A stretch of 64,000 nucleotides of DNA from Adiantum capillus-veneris (lineage: Eukaryota; Streptophyta; Polypodiopsida; Polypodiales; Pteridaceae). The notes under the pieces are model-generated. The model was not told where the DNA came from, did no database searches, and worked only from the letters and a program-made list of their open reading frames with translations. Position numbers and translations under genes: made by a program. Below, piece after piece: positions 10,694 to 26,365 of the stretch. Position 1 is the first letter of the stretch, and each line of letters starts with the position of its first letter. The DNA lies in NCBI GenBank assembly GCA_014529385.2, contig CM043953.1:80237838-80301837 (forward strand), written 5' to 3'.

Positions 10694-11632
10694 AGCCTCA
10701 AGATGTGGGGGTTTCTCCTGACGAATCGAAGAGAGATATTTTTCTCCTCTTGAAGAGCGCGTTGTAGTTTTAGGGCTTCAAGTTCTCTACGTAAAGAAGT
10801 CAATGGATCAGCAGAACTTTTCGAAAACACAGAGGGGGTCTCTATGTGAGGGGAGTTGTTGAACAGCTTCCTAGCCCCCTCTATCCTAGGAGCAGCTGCG
10901 ATGAACTCCTCCAAAGTGGCGTCGGGTCGGAGACTCTCCTGGAGTTTTTGTTGAGAAGTTTTTGGAAGCGCCTTCTCCACCCACTTCTTCACCATGAATT
11001 CACCGGGTTGCTGAGGAACCTTGGCAACCAGAGACTTGGTCTTAGTCATAAGCTCTGCAAAAGTCTCCTCTGGCTGGAGCACCATGTTGGCTAACTCATC
11101 CAACACCTTCTCCTTGTAGTCACCGGGCCTGAAAGCTGCACAAAACTGTTGCCTTAAGGCTGCCCAGGTTGCAAAATGGTTCTCTGTAAACTGGCTATAC
11201 CATTTGTCTGCTAAGCTATCTAAGGTGGATGGAAAGAGTACCAAATAAGCATCTTCCCTGTTAAGACCACGACCCCTACAGAGAGATACAAACCTCCTTG
11301 CATGGTCGTAAGCATCTTTTGAAGAGAGTCCTTTGAATGTAGGGAACTTGATGTTTCCTTAGCCAAAATGCTAGCCAACGGCTCCATGGCCCCTTGCTGA
11401 GCCTGAGCCTGTTGCTCAGTAACCTGCTGTAGCGAAATACGAGAGAGCTTTATTGGAGAAGGTGATCTGGAAGATGTGGAACCGGATGAAAGAATGGGTG
11501 ATGTATGTGAAGGTATAGGTAATGAGGTTGATGGACTTCTACTAGGTATCAAAGGTCGTCTTCTGATATAGTACTTCAGAGGGCTTCGTAGTGCGCTTTG
11601 ACGCTCGACTGACCGTCTTGTATGTGTCATGC
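10669..11632 (-). pseudogene. gypsy gag capsid region
   Basis: The likely start is the Met at about 11630 (MTHTRRSVER). It is followed by a Ser/Pro-rich N-terminus, a frameshift near 11350, and the retrotransposon gag domain (AYLVLFPSTLDSLADKWYSQ, then WAALRQQFCAAFRPGDYKEK). The domain continues to about 10850 and runs into a coiled coil before the zinc knuckles. Gag would form the particle shell. The frameshift blocks it. Confidence 0.85.
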
Positions 11633-11895
11633 AGTGGCTGAAGACTGGTCTAGACTCTACTAGACCAGGCTGGACAGGGACGAGGACTAGACCGGGGTCG
11701 GGGAGTTCTAGACCAGGGACGAGGACAGGTGGGACCAAGGCCAGAGAACAGTTGGACCAGGCGAGAGGAGAACAATGCAAGGCAAGGTTTGCAAAGCTAG
11801 GCGAAGCTAGATAGACCCAACTAACTTCAAGATTTCCACCTCACAGAGTGAGATTTCAATTGAGGTCCCACCATGATCGTCAAAATGAGAGCACC

Positions 11896-12454
11896 TGTAG
11901 CGCAGATAATGTGTCGTGCTCTCTATAATGGGTGGTCCTCAGTGGAATGTGCGTGACAATCTCACTCAAACAGACTGAATAGAAAGGAAACAATAGACAT
12001 CAACAGAGCTCACAAAGACACAACAACAGACCAGAACATATGACTCGCCTATCTCAAAGACTGATACAAACTCTGGCGTGGCAACACACTCGGCTCCAGC
12101 CCAGGACTCATAGTTACAATGGGGGTGTCGAGACTCAGATGTGCCGGGATGGTGAAGACGTGCTCTATGTATAGACTCACTCTAGACGACTACGTACAAG
12201 ATAATACTAATGGCCCAAAACGACTACTCATATGTACAACCATAAAGAGCCACCAACGGCTCATAAATATCCAATCAGCTAAGTCTATCTCCAAACTGAG
12301 TGGTGGTGGTGACCTGGCCACGATGTCCACTAGACCACCGTCGGTACCCTGCCACGTGTCACTCCCCAACCCAGAGGGTCCGTCCAGTGTGAACCAGACC
12401 AACTGTAACTAACTGTCTGTCTGTCCTGTTAAGTGACACTGTAGCCCTACTACA
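11896..12454 (-). repeat. 5' LTR of gypsy element 1420-12454
   Basis: This 559 bp LTR starts TG and ends CA on the plus strand and abuts CTTGT. On the minus strand the LTR is followed by GGTGCTCTCATTTTGACG. A primer-binding site should lie there, but I cannot assign it to a tRNA with confidence. Confidence 0.95.
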
Positions 12455-13445
12455 CTTGTCGTAAGAACAAGAGTGGGGGCATGCTTGCACTACGGACACA
12501 AGCAAAAATTGTAGCATTGTAAGATGGTTGCAACCACCATCTTGGCCCCAATATTGGCAAACTAATGGCCTATGCAATTTCATGGCCCAACTCGGGCACT
12601 TTGCAAGTCTTTGAAATGCCCTCTTCAAATCGCTTAGGATGTACTGTCTCCCCCAATTTTATGTCAGTGTCTACCTGCTTGGACACTACCACAACTTAAG
12701 GGTACAATGTTGAGGTTTCGTTCATAACCATACCTACCTGCAAAAGAGTAACAACAAGACTGAGCATTTCCTGTGACCCAAACAAAGGTCACTTTATATT
12801 CCTACCGTGCACACGGAGACCATAAACAATGCACAAACGCACATGGCTTGCTCTTGTACAAAAGCTAGTGACATTAAGTTTCATCGCGTGGGCTTCGATA
12901 TTGCTTGGAGACTGACAAGTTTCATATGGTTCAGTGATTCTGGTGTTGGCAGCTCCATCTTTCTGCAAACCTCAACAATCTCCTCTCTTAGGTGTTCTTG
13001 CCAATCTGGATGGTTTGCAAGCAGCAGAAACATGAAACTCAAGAGAGTAGCTGTTGTCTCATTTCTTGCAATAAGGAAGGTCTTGCACTCATCAAGTCCC
13101 ATGCCTAGGTTCCTTTGGTTTCCATGCAGCTCCCCTTTGTTGGTTGCCAGTATTAAACCAAGCAGCAGTTGGAAAAACCTGCACCATAGATTCTCACGAT
13201 CAATATGGACTCACTTCAACCCTCATGAAAATTCCAACAAGGCAATAATGTGATTTGGTAGTCGCATTCAGCTTAGAAACTAATACTTGCTTCTTGCATT
13301 GCAAATCAAGCACTACCTTGCCTTCTGCAAAACTACTTCCAAATGCTTTGTGGATAATAATGTTAGTTGGCACAGTCCTAAACACTTTAACAGCATTGAT
13401 CCTTTGCTTCAACTCGAGATTCCTGTCTCTTTGTCATCCCAACCG
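12455..13445 (-). pseudogene. CYP72-clan cytochrome P450 pseudogene, body
   Basis: Minus-strand segments line up in order with a P450. Helix D/E region: KAFGSSFAEGKVVLDLQ (13340-13290). I-helix exon: LGLILATNKGELHGNQ (about 13160-13113), then ECKTFLIARNETTATLL with NHPDWQEHLREEIVEV (about 13090-12990). The oxygen-binding AGHETT is changed to ARNETT. K-helix/PERF region: NETSTLYP, then HPKRFEEGISKTCKVP (about 12710-12605). Post-heme region: GAKMVVATILQC and KHAPTLVLT up to 12455. The heme-binding FxxGxRxCxG segment is missing and several stops interrupt it. An intron remains after SLNHMKL at about 12920. Its last 15 codons are at 1372-1419, across the gypsy insertion. I did not find the N-terminal exons. 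Confidence 0.85.
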
Positions 13446-14618
13446 TTAATGATCCCAATAATTATTGGGGCCATGGCCTAAAGTTGCAAAGAACAACATG
13501 GCATTATCCTTAGCATGGCAATATAAAAAACAAATTAACTTGAACAGATTTAGGCCGCACTTGGCTTGCAACATGTTTGTGACGGCTTTGAGGATTGCAG
13601 AGCTAAGGCACAAAGAAGAGTTGAAGGTTGAGGAGGTTGTTGAGCAAAGGGCGGAGGGAGAGAGCGAGGAGGAGGTTGAGCACAGGCACTTTGTGGAGGG
13701 TGCTGCAGCAGGTGCGTGGGGTGGAGGCCACGTAACAGAGGGCAGTAAATAATAAGTAATGCATGCGACCTCTCTCTCTTGAAAGACAAGGCTTTCCATC
13801 ATGAAATATACAATTAAACAAGCACGTGAGATGCAGGCACTCACTCCTAGAGTACTATATTCTATTTAAATTGTATGCTTGTTGTTTTGTTTTGTGATCA
13901 AAAGTTCTAGTGCTCAATTAATATCCGCACCAACTACAGGAATTTTCTTTGCAGTAATTACCGATCACTAGCTGCAAAGTCAAAGATATCACGTACCCTA
14001 ATCCCAGGGGCAACAAGCCGAACACTTGGTAAAATCTCTGCAAGACTAGTCCCATTCCGTAACCTTGGCTCCTCATCATTTGTTGATAATTATGCTCCGC
14101 GGTTGTACTGGTGCCAACGAATGCTTCGTTCACGTCTCGTCTACTCCACGCAAGCCTGCGGCCCCGTCATTAAACTATATGGCATATATAGCAGGAATGC
14201 AAGAGTTTTAACTTCCCATCAACATTAAAGATGAACTTGCTAAAAGCTAGCCGTGTGTGTTGGAAGCATTGATCAAGAGGTAGTTAGTTGGAGACCGACT
14301 TCGAGCCGGATAATTACTAATTTCTTCACACAATATTAATAATTTGATTCCTAAGTGCTGACATATTATAATATGCTGTGAGGATAGATAATAAAGGTGG
14401 ACTGATACCCTGGAAGTGGAGAGTGCACTTCTTTCCAAACTGTGTAATAGCTCCACCCAATTTGTTGGAGTAGCTGATGAGCTTCTAGCTGCTCATGAGC
14501 AGAGATGATCAATGGGAGATCAAAGCTGGCCGTTGCAAGACGATGATCGTTCGGACCAAACGCAGGGGAATCATGTTGGTGGTTGAAGGGATCCCCTGTC
14601 ACCTTCTCCTTGGGCACA

Positions 14619-14687
<69 letters not shown>
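14619..14687. repeat. compound (TG)n(GA)n microsatellite
   Basis: About 11 TG units run directly into about 23 GA units. A short TC tract follows at 14774-14793. Confidence 0.97.
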
Positions 14688-14689
<2 letters not shown>

Positions 14690-15484
14690 TCCTTCCAAGC
14701 TCGATACATGAGCGATTCCAACTTTTTTGAAAAGAGTGCATGCATACTTATAAATCATTCCCTTTACTCGGAGTCTCTCTCTCTCTCTCTACCATATCTA
14801 CACCAATAGCAGAATATCTAATTTTGGGCAGATAAATAAAAACAAAACTTCTATTTTTCATTAGCAAAAAGAGAAACCATCACTAAGGCCTCACCTCTTT
14901 GGGACATGCCAAAAATTGTGTTTTTTGATAAAAAAAATCTATAGCATTCAACCTCTAAAGCTTTGAGCGTTTCGAGCTTTCAAAGGCAGCTCAAAATCCT
15001 TTCCTTGGTAAATGAACATACACTTCATAATTCAAACTCAAGACCTATCCGTCATTAGATTTTAACACTGTACATTTAAATGAGTGCCCACTATCTTATT
15101 TCAACCAATCACCATTTTTGGCCTATCAAAAAATGTTTGAAAATACAACTCATTCTTTTTTCTTTTCAACCAGAAGGTATCTCTATAGCCTTTGCCCTTT
15201 GCATAGGCCCAAAAAAAAAAAGCCCATTGTGACGGCAGTTGGGCCAAGTGATACGCGATCACGCACCCCCGGGGACAAGTGGCGACTAGTGTAAGAGTTT
15301 GCCAACACATCGTTGTGAAGCTCTCCACTCGTGAGAAGACGATGATGGTCGCGATGATGATGGTGGTCGCAGCCGCAGCAGTGGGATGGGGGTGGTGGCT
15401 CAGCTTCTGGAAGCCGTCGCAGCTGTTATACGCATGCACAAGACAAGGCATCTGCGGCTTCACCCTCTCTCCCCTTCAGGTACC

Positions 15485-15487
<3 letters not shown>

Positions 15488-15528
<41 letters not shown>
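15488..15528. repeat. (GA)n microsatellite
   Basis: About 20 perfect GA units with no interruptions. Low-copy flanks show no match elsewhere in the window. Confidence 0.97.
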
Positions 15529-15530
<2 letters not shown>

Positions 15531-16398
15531 TTTCGTCTTTGAAGGTCAATTATGATGATCCATGGAACCAAATGAAACACGTCGTTCAGCTGATCAATGA
15601 TTCTCTACTCTCAAACACTGTGGATATGAGGGTGCAATCTCGAGTCCACTAAGTGGCTTGGAGAGAAGTGTATATAGGGAGCGGTCATCGCTGAAAATCT
15701 GTGGAAAGCAGCTCAGCACTCGAGTAGAGTAAGATGTTTAGACTTTTGCAATAGGGACATAGTGTGCATATTGGAAGGAACTCTTCCCCGACCGAAGCTA
15801 AGCCAAGTAGTTTCTATGGCGTGGATGAGGATAAGGGGATAGGCCCAAGCATGTACGAGTGAGTTCTCGTAACTCGGAGCATAACTTCGTTTTGTAATAG
15901 GGGGTGATGTGATCGGTGTAATGAATAAAGTGCGAGCCTCCAAGTTTTTTTTTTTCATGCCATAATACATCGGCATTGTAGGAAAGCCTCATTCACTGTA
16001 GGGTCTAGTGATGCATCATGAAGCAAGCCTGCTGTAGTCCATCATCCAAACCCGAGCTCATTTCTTTGTTTCCATGAGTGGAACTTTTTTACTTAGCTCT
16101 CATGACATGGTAAGCTTTGGTGCATCTTTATCATGTACTCCACAACTCTCTTCATGCCCATAACCTTAATTGAAAGTGCTGAAGCAAAAGGAGCATGTAA
16201 TGTGTTTGTATTTCACCTGGCAAAAGCTTGTCTGAAAATGTGTTTAAACAATTTTCTAGATGCTAAATGTTTTTACCCCGTACTTCAACCCCATAAAGAA
16301 GTATTTCTTGAGAACCCAGCATTTGATCTCCCCTTGCTGACACATGATTTTAAATGCATAGTAGGCTCTTTTCTTGGCTTCAAGACGACGCATAAGAC

Positions 16399-16400
<2 letters not shown>

Positions 16401-16440
<40 letters not shown>
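16401..16440. repeat. (GA)n microsatellite
   Basis: Twenty perfect GA units. Downstream at 16595-16614 and 16663-16688 are short TG/CG-type alternating tracts. Confidence 0.97.
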
Positions 16441-20400
<3,960 letters not shown>

Positions 20401-20460
20401 TATGTGGGTAAAGAGAGCAAACCTTGTAGCTGTGTATTCTCGGAACCCTAACCTCACAAA

Positions 20461-21340
20461 GACAAAGATATCCTTCATATGGGGTACTAAAGAGAAGGAA
20501 GCTTTTGAAAAGCTTAAGTTCCTTACAAAGACAAATATCCTTTATATGGGGTATTAAACAAAAGGAAGCTTTTGAAAAGTTTAAGTACCTTCTTACACAT
20601 GGACCCATTATACCTAATCTACAAAGACCTTTCTAAGTACAATGTGATGCTTTAGGAGATTGTATTGGTGTTGTGCTTAACCAAGAAGGTCATGCGATAG
20701 CTTACAAGAGCAAGTGATGCGAAACTTCTTGCTTTAGTCTATGAAAAAGAACTCTTGGAGCAGACTTTATAATCAAGACAGATTATCAAAGCCTTAGATT
20801 TTTCCTCTCACAACGCAAGCTTTCTGAGAAACAGACGAGATGGGCCAATTTTCTCTCTATGTTTCACTTCCAAATCTTACACACTTCTAGAAGTAAAAAT
20901 GTAGTTGCAGACACTCTTCCTTAACGATCTCAAGTAAATGCCCCGTGAATGACTAGTAACATTTGGAGAGCACTTTTTACGAATTAGAAACCAAGCTTAA
21001 CATTTCTTCAATTTATTATTCTTAGATAGAGGGACAAAGCGAAATCATTAATTCTATAGTCTTAGGTATCTTAAATGCTATGGTTTAGACAATTAACGAC
21101 AATGGGAAAAGTATCTACTTTTAGTAGAATTGGCCTATAATAACACTGTGCATTCCTGTATTGGAAAAGCTCCTTTTGAGGTTGATTTACGGCAAACCAC
21201 ATCTTCCTCCAATCCTTCTCACCAAGGATGAGATATTCACAGCTCATGAAGCTGTACGCGATCTTGATACTACATTCAGGTAAAATACGCTATCACTAGA
21301 TCTCAAGAGAAACATACCAAAGCAACATACATACATTGTC
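20461..21340 (+). pseudogene. decayed Ty3/gypsy RNase H-integrase relic
   Basis: Fragments with several stops match the chromovirus in this window. RNase H: IIKTDYQSLRFFLSQRKLSE and KNVVADTL at 20770-20925. Late integrase core: GQSEIINSIVLGILNAM at about 21030-21090. Then KPHLPPILLTKDEIF at about 21190-21240. The region between is deleted. It is on the plus strand, opposite the adjacent LINE. The first 60 bases are a tandem duplication containing GAAGCTTTTGAAAAG. Confidence 0.8.
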
Positions 21341-21360
21341 GTGAACTCTATTAAAGTTTC

Positions 21361-21664
21361 ACGGTGGTGACTTTAGTATCTCCTAGGAGCAGGTCAAGGA
21401 GTGAGGGTTTTTTTGTGGCTCTGCCCGACTGTACTCGAGATGGACATTCTTTCTTGGCGGTGCATTCCACGGTGTTTCCCACCCACCCGATAGGATGGCA
21501 TGAGGCGAGACCCCTATTCCTAGGGATGTCGGGACAGAGTTTGGAGTGTTATGCAATTTCTCTGCTAAAATGTGAGCAATATGTCACTTTTAGTTGCTCC
21601 TATATATGCGGGGCCCTGGTGGTTGTATATGATCAAAGCTTCCTGCCTTAGCGCCAACACTCTC
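21361..21664 (+). other. possible 3' LTR or flank of the gypsy relic
   Basis: This stretch follows the integrase relic and is cut by the insertion of the 21665-28357 element after CTCTC. Its continuation beyond that element (28358 onward) is a plus-strand LTR that ends at 28677 beside a primer-binding site. It may thus be the first half of that LTR, but I could not find a second copy to prove it. Confidence 0.4.
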
Positions 21665-23646
21665 TGTCACAAACGGGAGCGCATAACAATATAAAATACA
21701 TTCGGATAAATAGGATTTATCACTTATTACTGAAGCCAGAGGATATAGAGAGAAATAAATAGAGAGAGAGATAGAGAGTGAGAAGATCGACACAGTACTA
21801 GGGACCAGAAGATGGGCTGGTCCCCCCCCGTAATAGTATCTTTATTACTGAGGAGAAGTCTATACAAGCACTTGAACTGAACGTATTACCACGTTCGTTC
21901 TAGAATAAGACTTGATGGTTACCGGAAGCCTCAGCTTCCGATTCCTAGGGCAAAACCCTATTCCAAGGAACTTCCGTTCCTTATTCCAATTCCTCGAGAA
22001 TCAAGGTTCTCGCCTCTGGATCTCACCTTCCAGACTCGGGGCATGGCATCCCTGCAACTCTTTTCCAACTCTCTTTCCAGAGTCCTCTTCCCGCAGAACA
22101 ACTCTGCTTTCTCGGACACGAAGTCCTTACTTGGGAATCCCAACTTCCGGAGCACAACTTGAGAGACTACCTCTCTCCGATCCGTGGATCTACTTCCCAA
22201 ACTCGGGTACGAAACCCTTGGGCTGATCTGGCTCTAGTTCCTCAGAGCGCTTTTCCCCTGCAGAGGCTCATGCCTTCCTCGGCTCCTACTCCCTCACGAA
22301 GAGGAAGTACACCTGCAATCAAATACTCAAAGATCAGAACATGAAAATCGTTACCTTCAAAGTCTCGACGCTCGAAACGCAACTCGATTCTCGAAAAGCA
22401 ATTCCTCGGAAGAGATCTCTCCATAGAAAATCCTCTCTTCCAATTCTACACACAAAAGAGGTGTGTTCTCGGGTTCCTTCTCGTAAATCAGCCCTGTCTA
22501 CGACGTTTATGGGCTGGAAACAGAGAAAAACAGCAACTTGTCGCGATGGAAACACGCTTCGTAGGCACTTCTTCGCGAGGGAACTCGCGCACTGGGTCTT
22601 GGCGACATCTGGTACACTTGGGGCAGCCATGGGCATCACCGGCAACGTCTTCTTTACGGCTGAAATCTGCAGTAGCATCTCCTCCTTGCAAAGATTGGTC
22701 CTCCCCTCTGAGTGAGGGCATGTGATGCTTTTATAGCTCCTAGCCACTAGCACAAATAGCTGCTCGCGTAGAGATCGCGGCATTTTTTTTTTTTAATATA
22801 TTTTTTTTTCTGTTCTGCCAGAAAAAGAGAGAGAGAAAACGCTGGCTGATCTGTTGCCTTATTTATCAGATGGCTGCCCACTTATTAAGTGGGCGGCCGG
22901 CGTATTTTAAAAAATAGTCTGAACTTGCCCAAAAACTCAATAAAACCTATAAGTTAAAAACAATGCTTTCACAGCACTTCTCAGGCGTCCCTGGATGCAA
23001 TCACATGCACAGTTGCAATGCAGACATAGACTTCCTCGCGGGAAAGCATCTGCTTTCCCGAAAAGCAATCCCGCTTTCTCAAAAAGCATCTGTTTTTCGT
23101 CAAAGTTTCCTCTGAACCCATCTTCATTCAAGTGCTTGCTTTTTTTCCTTGTGCACAATACTAACACAGTTCGGAATTTTCTCCCGACTATGGATATTCC
23201 CTTTCCGATGCACCCGTCACCCACCTTGTGACGCATCAGGAATACCCATCACCTAGTCCTTTCCTACCGAACTTACGATACAATCTCCTTCACGATGCTC
23301 TATGTCACCGATCCTATGATGCATCAGAGATGTCCGTTCCCGGATGGTCGGATACTTCTTTCTGATGCTCCCTGTCACCCATCCGATGTGATGCATCAGA
23401 AGTACCCGTTCCTGGTAGCCTTACAGATATTCCCGTTCTCAGTGCTCCCGTCATTACTTTGAATGACACACTAGGAATACTCTGTACTCAGGTGTCTCCA
23501 GTGAGAAAAGCCCTCTCACTTAAAATTCCAATAATTCATTTAGAATTATTTTTCCTTGGTGTTCCAAGCGAGAAAACCCTCTCACTTATAAATCCAATAA
23601 TTCATTTAGAATTATTTTTTTGTAAGATAAAGCCAATTTAGCAACA
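21665..23646 (-). repeat. 3' LTR of element 21665-28357
   Basis: About 1982 bp, starting TGTCACAAACGG and ending AGCAACA. It aligns over its whole length with 26366-28357. It contains several internal near-duplicate lines such as the paired CCTCTCACTTAAAATTCC and CCTCTCACTTATAAATCC units near its right end. Confidence 0.95.
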
Positions 23647-25790
23647 TCCCTCTCACTTATAAACAGTTGTCCTCAACTGTAGAGGTCCAACTGAACTGCC
23701 GGGGAGAAACCGGAAAGATTCCAAATCTTGCTCAATGGTGAGTTGAGCTAGTTCTTTCTCAAAAGAGAACTTTAAAATTAATTTTAACAGAAATTCAAAA
23801 ATTCAAAAATTCAATAATTCAATACTTACCTTTACCAGTTCATGTCCTTCCTCTAGTACCTCGAGGATATCCTTCACCAATCATCAGACTTACGAGGCAT
23901 GTAAGAACTCGTCATTCGCGTCTTTCCAACAGATCGGAAGTTTCCTCATCCGAGAATCTGTTAACTCAATTCCACCTTCTCAATCCCGAGAAGAATAATC
24001 CTCCTAGAAATCAATCTAGGTATCTGTCCTTGCGCATAATCTTGCGCTGTTAGTGTAGAGGGTATTAAATCTCTTGTGTCCTCCCACATAGGGAATGCTC
24101 AAGTCATAGAGCATTAAGCTCGATGTCTTTCTTTCACAAACAAAGTTTGCGATCACCTTAAAGAAAGTTCTTGTTTCAGGCCGTCGCTCAACGTAGGCGG
24201 ACGGTTCCAATCCGAAGATTCTTTGTGCACGACGACACTTCCTTCCAATCTTTTCCTCCTGCGAGTTATTACCACCAGCAGTGATTTCCCGACGCCCATT
24301 AGCGTCTCTTCCTTGCAAAATCATAAAAAATGATTCACCTTGCGAGCATCAATGACGATTTGCAAAATCTTAGGCAGATAGGATTCTAGCCATAGCATTT
24401 TCTGAACGTACGTTCAAACCCGGTTCACAATAGAGCGAACCTTCTTTGATTCTCAGGGATGTTCTCCCATATGTAATTCTTACCATTTTGAAACGGTTGG
24501 CGAGCTATATTCTTATGAACATAATAGTTCGAATTTATTCTAGCAGCGTGTAAATGCTACTTGACCTGCTCATGGAGAAACATATACCGCAACCAAAAGT
24601 TGCTTCTGTAATGGTAAAAGCACATAGCATACTCAATGACCAATGATCATCAGAAAACCTCTTCTCCGTAGAGAAACTCAAATTCCTTCTACCAAACATA
24701 TCTCAAATAGAGATTCTCGTGTCGGAATATCCTTGCGCGCAAAAAGACGCTCAAGAGAGTATAACAAACTCTCGTCCAGTTCCTTGGCATAGGTCTGCAT
24801 CTTCGTGTGTTATCCATGTACTCAAAAGTGTACATAATTCTTACGCTGTGTTAGAGTTTCAATGAACCTGGGAAATTACCTTCCCTTTGTAAGATCCTTA
24901 GAGCGAAGACGCTCAACCTGACGATCTCTTGGCTCAATCTTAGAGCAAAACCCGCTCATCAAATAATCTAGGATTTCAATCCTTGGATTCCTCGAGCACA
25001 GGCCGTAGTTATCACTTGTTCCTTCCCTCGTAAAGAGAGTGTTCAGTCACTTGTGCGAAAAGCACTACCATGTCTTCCCGGACCGGGTAGGGGGTGTGGG
25101 CTTAAAGAGTATTCAAGCTTGATGAAAGCTTTTCTTTGCTGGAAAGCTCAGAATGGTTCCTTCATAATTTTCCTACCCGCAGTAGCAGGTAATCTATTTG
25201 GCAATTACCGGATACCAGATCAATAGTTGACCTTCTGGCTAGTTAAGCAAACCAATTCATCTCAGAAAACAATGTTTCAGTTTGATCCTGCTCTCATAAA
25301 CACTCGAGAGTGGTAGTCCCGGTTAGAGATAACCATATCTTGTGCAAAAGAGCAAACAAGCACAATGCACTTTATGATTTCCTCAAAGATGTAACTTTGA
25401 TTGAAAACCTGCCCTCTCACTTGAAGTTCGAGGGTCTTCTATTCAAGAACTCAGGAGTTAGATTGAATTCCCTTACTCCAAACTTTCTGTGTTCAATGAT
25501 TCCCGTCCCACTGTGGGGATTAGATTCTATGTACACTGAGGTGTACACTTTCAGCTTGTATTGCTGTCTCCAACATCCACTGCAAAGTATCTTGCAGATG
25601 CGTTTACAAATTCGGACAAAAGTCCTTCGTTGAATTCTTCATCTTTCCTTCCTCAAAGAGGATCAAGAGTGGAGCTACCTTGGCAGGAGTAAACCACTAC
25701 TTGCTTGTGTTCCTATTGGGCAAACCGATCCCAATCTTCTTGGATGCCTTCCTCAAAGCGTAGAGGAAAAAAAAAAATAAATTGTCGGAA
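23647..25790 (-). other. internal region of the non-autonomous element, no intact gene
   Basis: About 2.1 kb with no open frame above about 107 residues and no retroviral motif that I can recognise. It presumably descends from gag and pol of a gypsy element, or from captured sequence. Plus-strand frame 25310-25633 shows no family resemblance. Confidence 0.5.
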
Positions 25791-25799
25791 AATTCAGCC

Positions 25800-26161
25800 T
25801 TGAATTAAATCCAAGTCTTGTTGTAAGTTGCTTGTAGAGCTTTGGTATACCACCAAGTACTTGCAATCCCCTTGAGGTGTTTGGTCATATGCCTCACCTT
25901 CGACACTTCTCAAAAATTGCCGTTTGCAAAGACAACTTCAAACTGTCGAATAAAAGCAGTAGCTTTCAGGACATCTTCCCTTCCGTCAAAAGTATCAAAC
26001 CTGACTGGAGTGTTCCTAGGTCTAGAGACCTTCTTCATATCCTTCCCGAAATGACGGGATTTCTTGGCTATGGTTCTAGATTGATGTTCATGGATATCTT
26101 CTGGGTTCTGAAGTATCTTGAGCATTCCGCTCCTCAGATTCTCTAGGTTCTTGAGTATCAT
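25800..26161 (-). pseudogene. gag relic of gypsy type
   Basis: The minus-strand frame 26161-25910 contains VRFDTFDGREDVLKATAFIR and VVFANGNF. After a stop it continues as SKVRHMTKHLKGIASTWWYT. This aligns with the Gag of the chromovirus in this window (FSTFSGFEDKTKALTFLQQF, GGNFTEASKVRKAATFLKDN, ALTWWTT). The element was therefore once a gypsy element of the same broad group. Downstream gag sequence is unreadable. Confidence 0.8.
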
Positions 26162-26352
26162 GCTCTTGTCACCTTCTCAGAGAATCCCAAGTCTTGTGTC
26201 GCCTTCTTGCAGAGAGAAAAAAATTTCCAACTCTGCGAGCTTTTCCTGCAGGACTTAGGTTTCCGCCTGCTTACTTCTCTCTTGGCTTGTCATGGCTTCT
26301 TCCCGTATCTTCCCAGAGTCGTCCTCCTTTACAGAGAAAGAGAGGAGACCAT

Positions 26353-26364
26353 GCTCTGATACCA
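26353..26364 (-). promoter_or_regulatory. tRNA primer-binding site (initiator Met type)
   Basis: The minus strand reads TGGTATCAGAGC one base inside the 5' LTR. This is the standard plant LTR-retrotransposon site complementary to the 3' end of initiator Met tRNA. It fixes the element orientation as minus. Confidence 0.93.
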
Positions 26365-26365
26365 C

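Larger units (their letters stand above)
1420..12454 (-). mobile_element. complete Ty3/gypsy LTR retrotransposon, non-chromovirus type
   Basis: The element is bounded by two direct LTRs (1420-1990 and 11896-12454) that begin TG and end CA. It is flanked by the 5 bp target duplication CTTGT (1415-1419 and 12455-12459). Coding order on the minus strand is gag, CCHC knuckles, retropepsin, reverse transcriptase, RNase H, integrase, then an extra ORF region. No chromodomain follows the integrase. This suggests the Tat/Athila side of plant gypsy elements rather than the chromoviruses. By eye the LTRs differ at about 30 sites plus two small indels, about 5 percent, so it is not recent. Several frameshifts and stops disable pol. 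It is inserted within the last exon of a P450 pseudogene. Confidence 0.95.
13450..16400. other. no recognisable gene; microsatellites only
   Basis: I see no conserved protein motif on either strand. Plus-strand frame 13465-13752 is Glu/Ala-rich and looks like chance. The minus-strand frame at 13918-14133 lies where the missing N-terminal P450 exon might be expected, but I cannot align it convincingly. Confidence 0.5.

Noticed and set aside
22334-22783. 149-codon frame inside the 2 kb LTR, also present in the second LTR in shortened form
   Set aside because: Lies in the non-coding LTR, changes length between the copies, and shows no domain.
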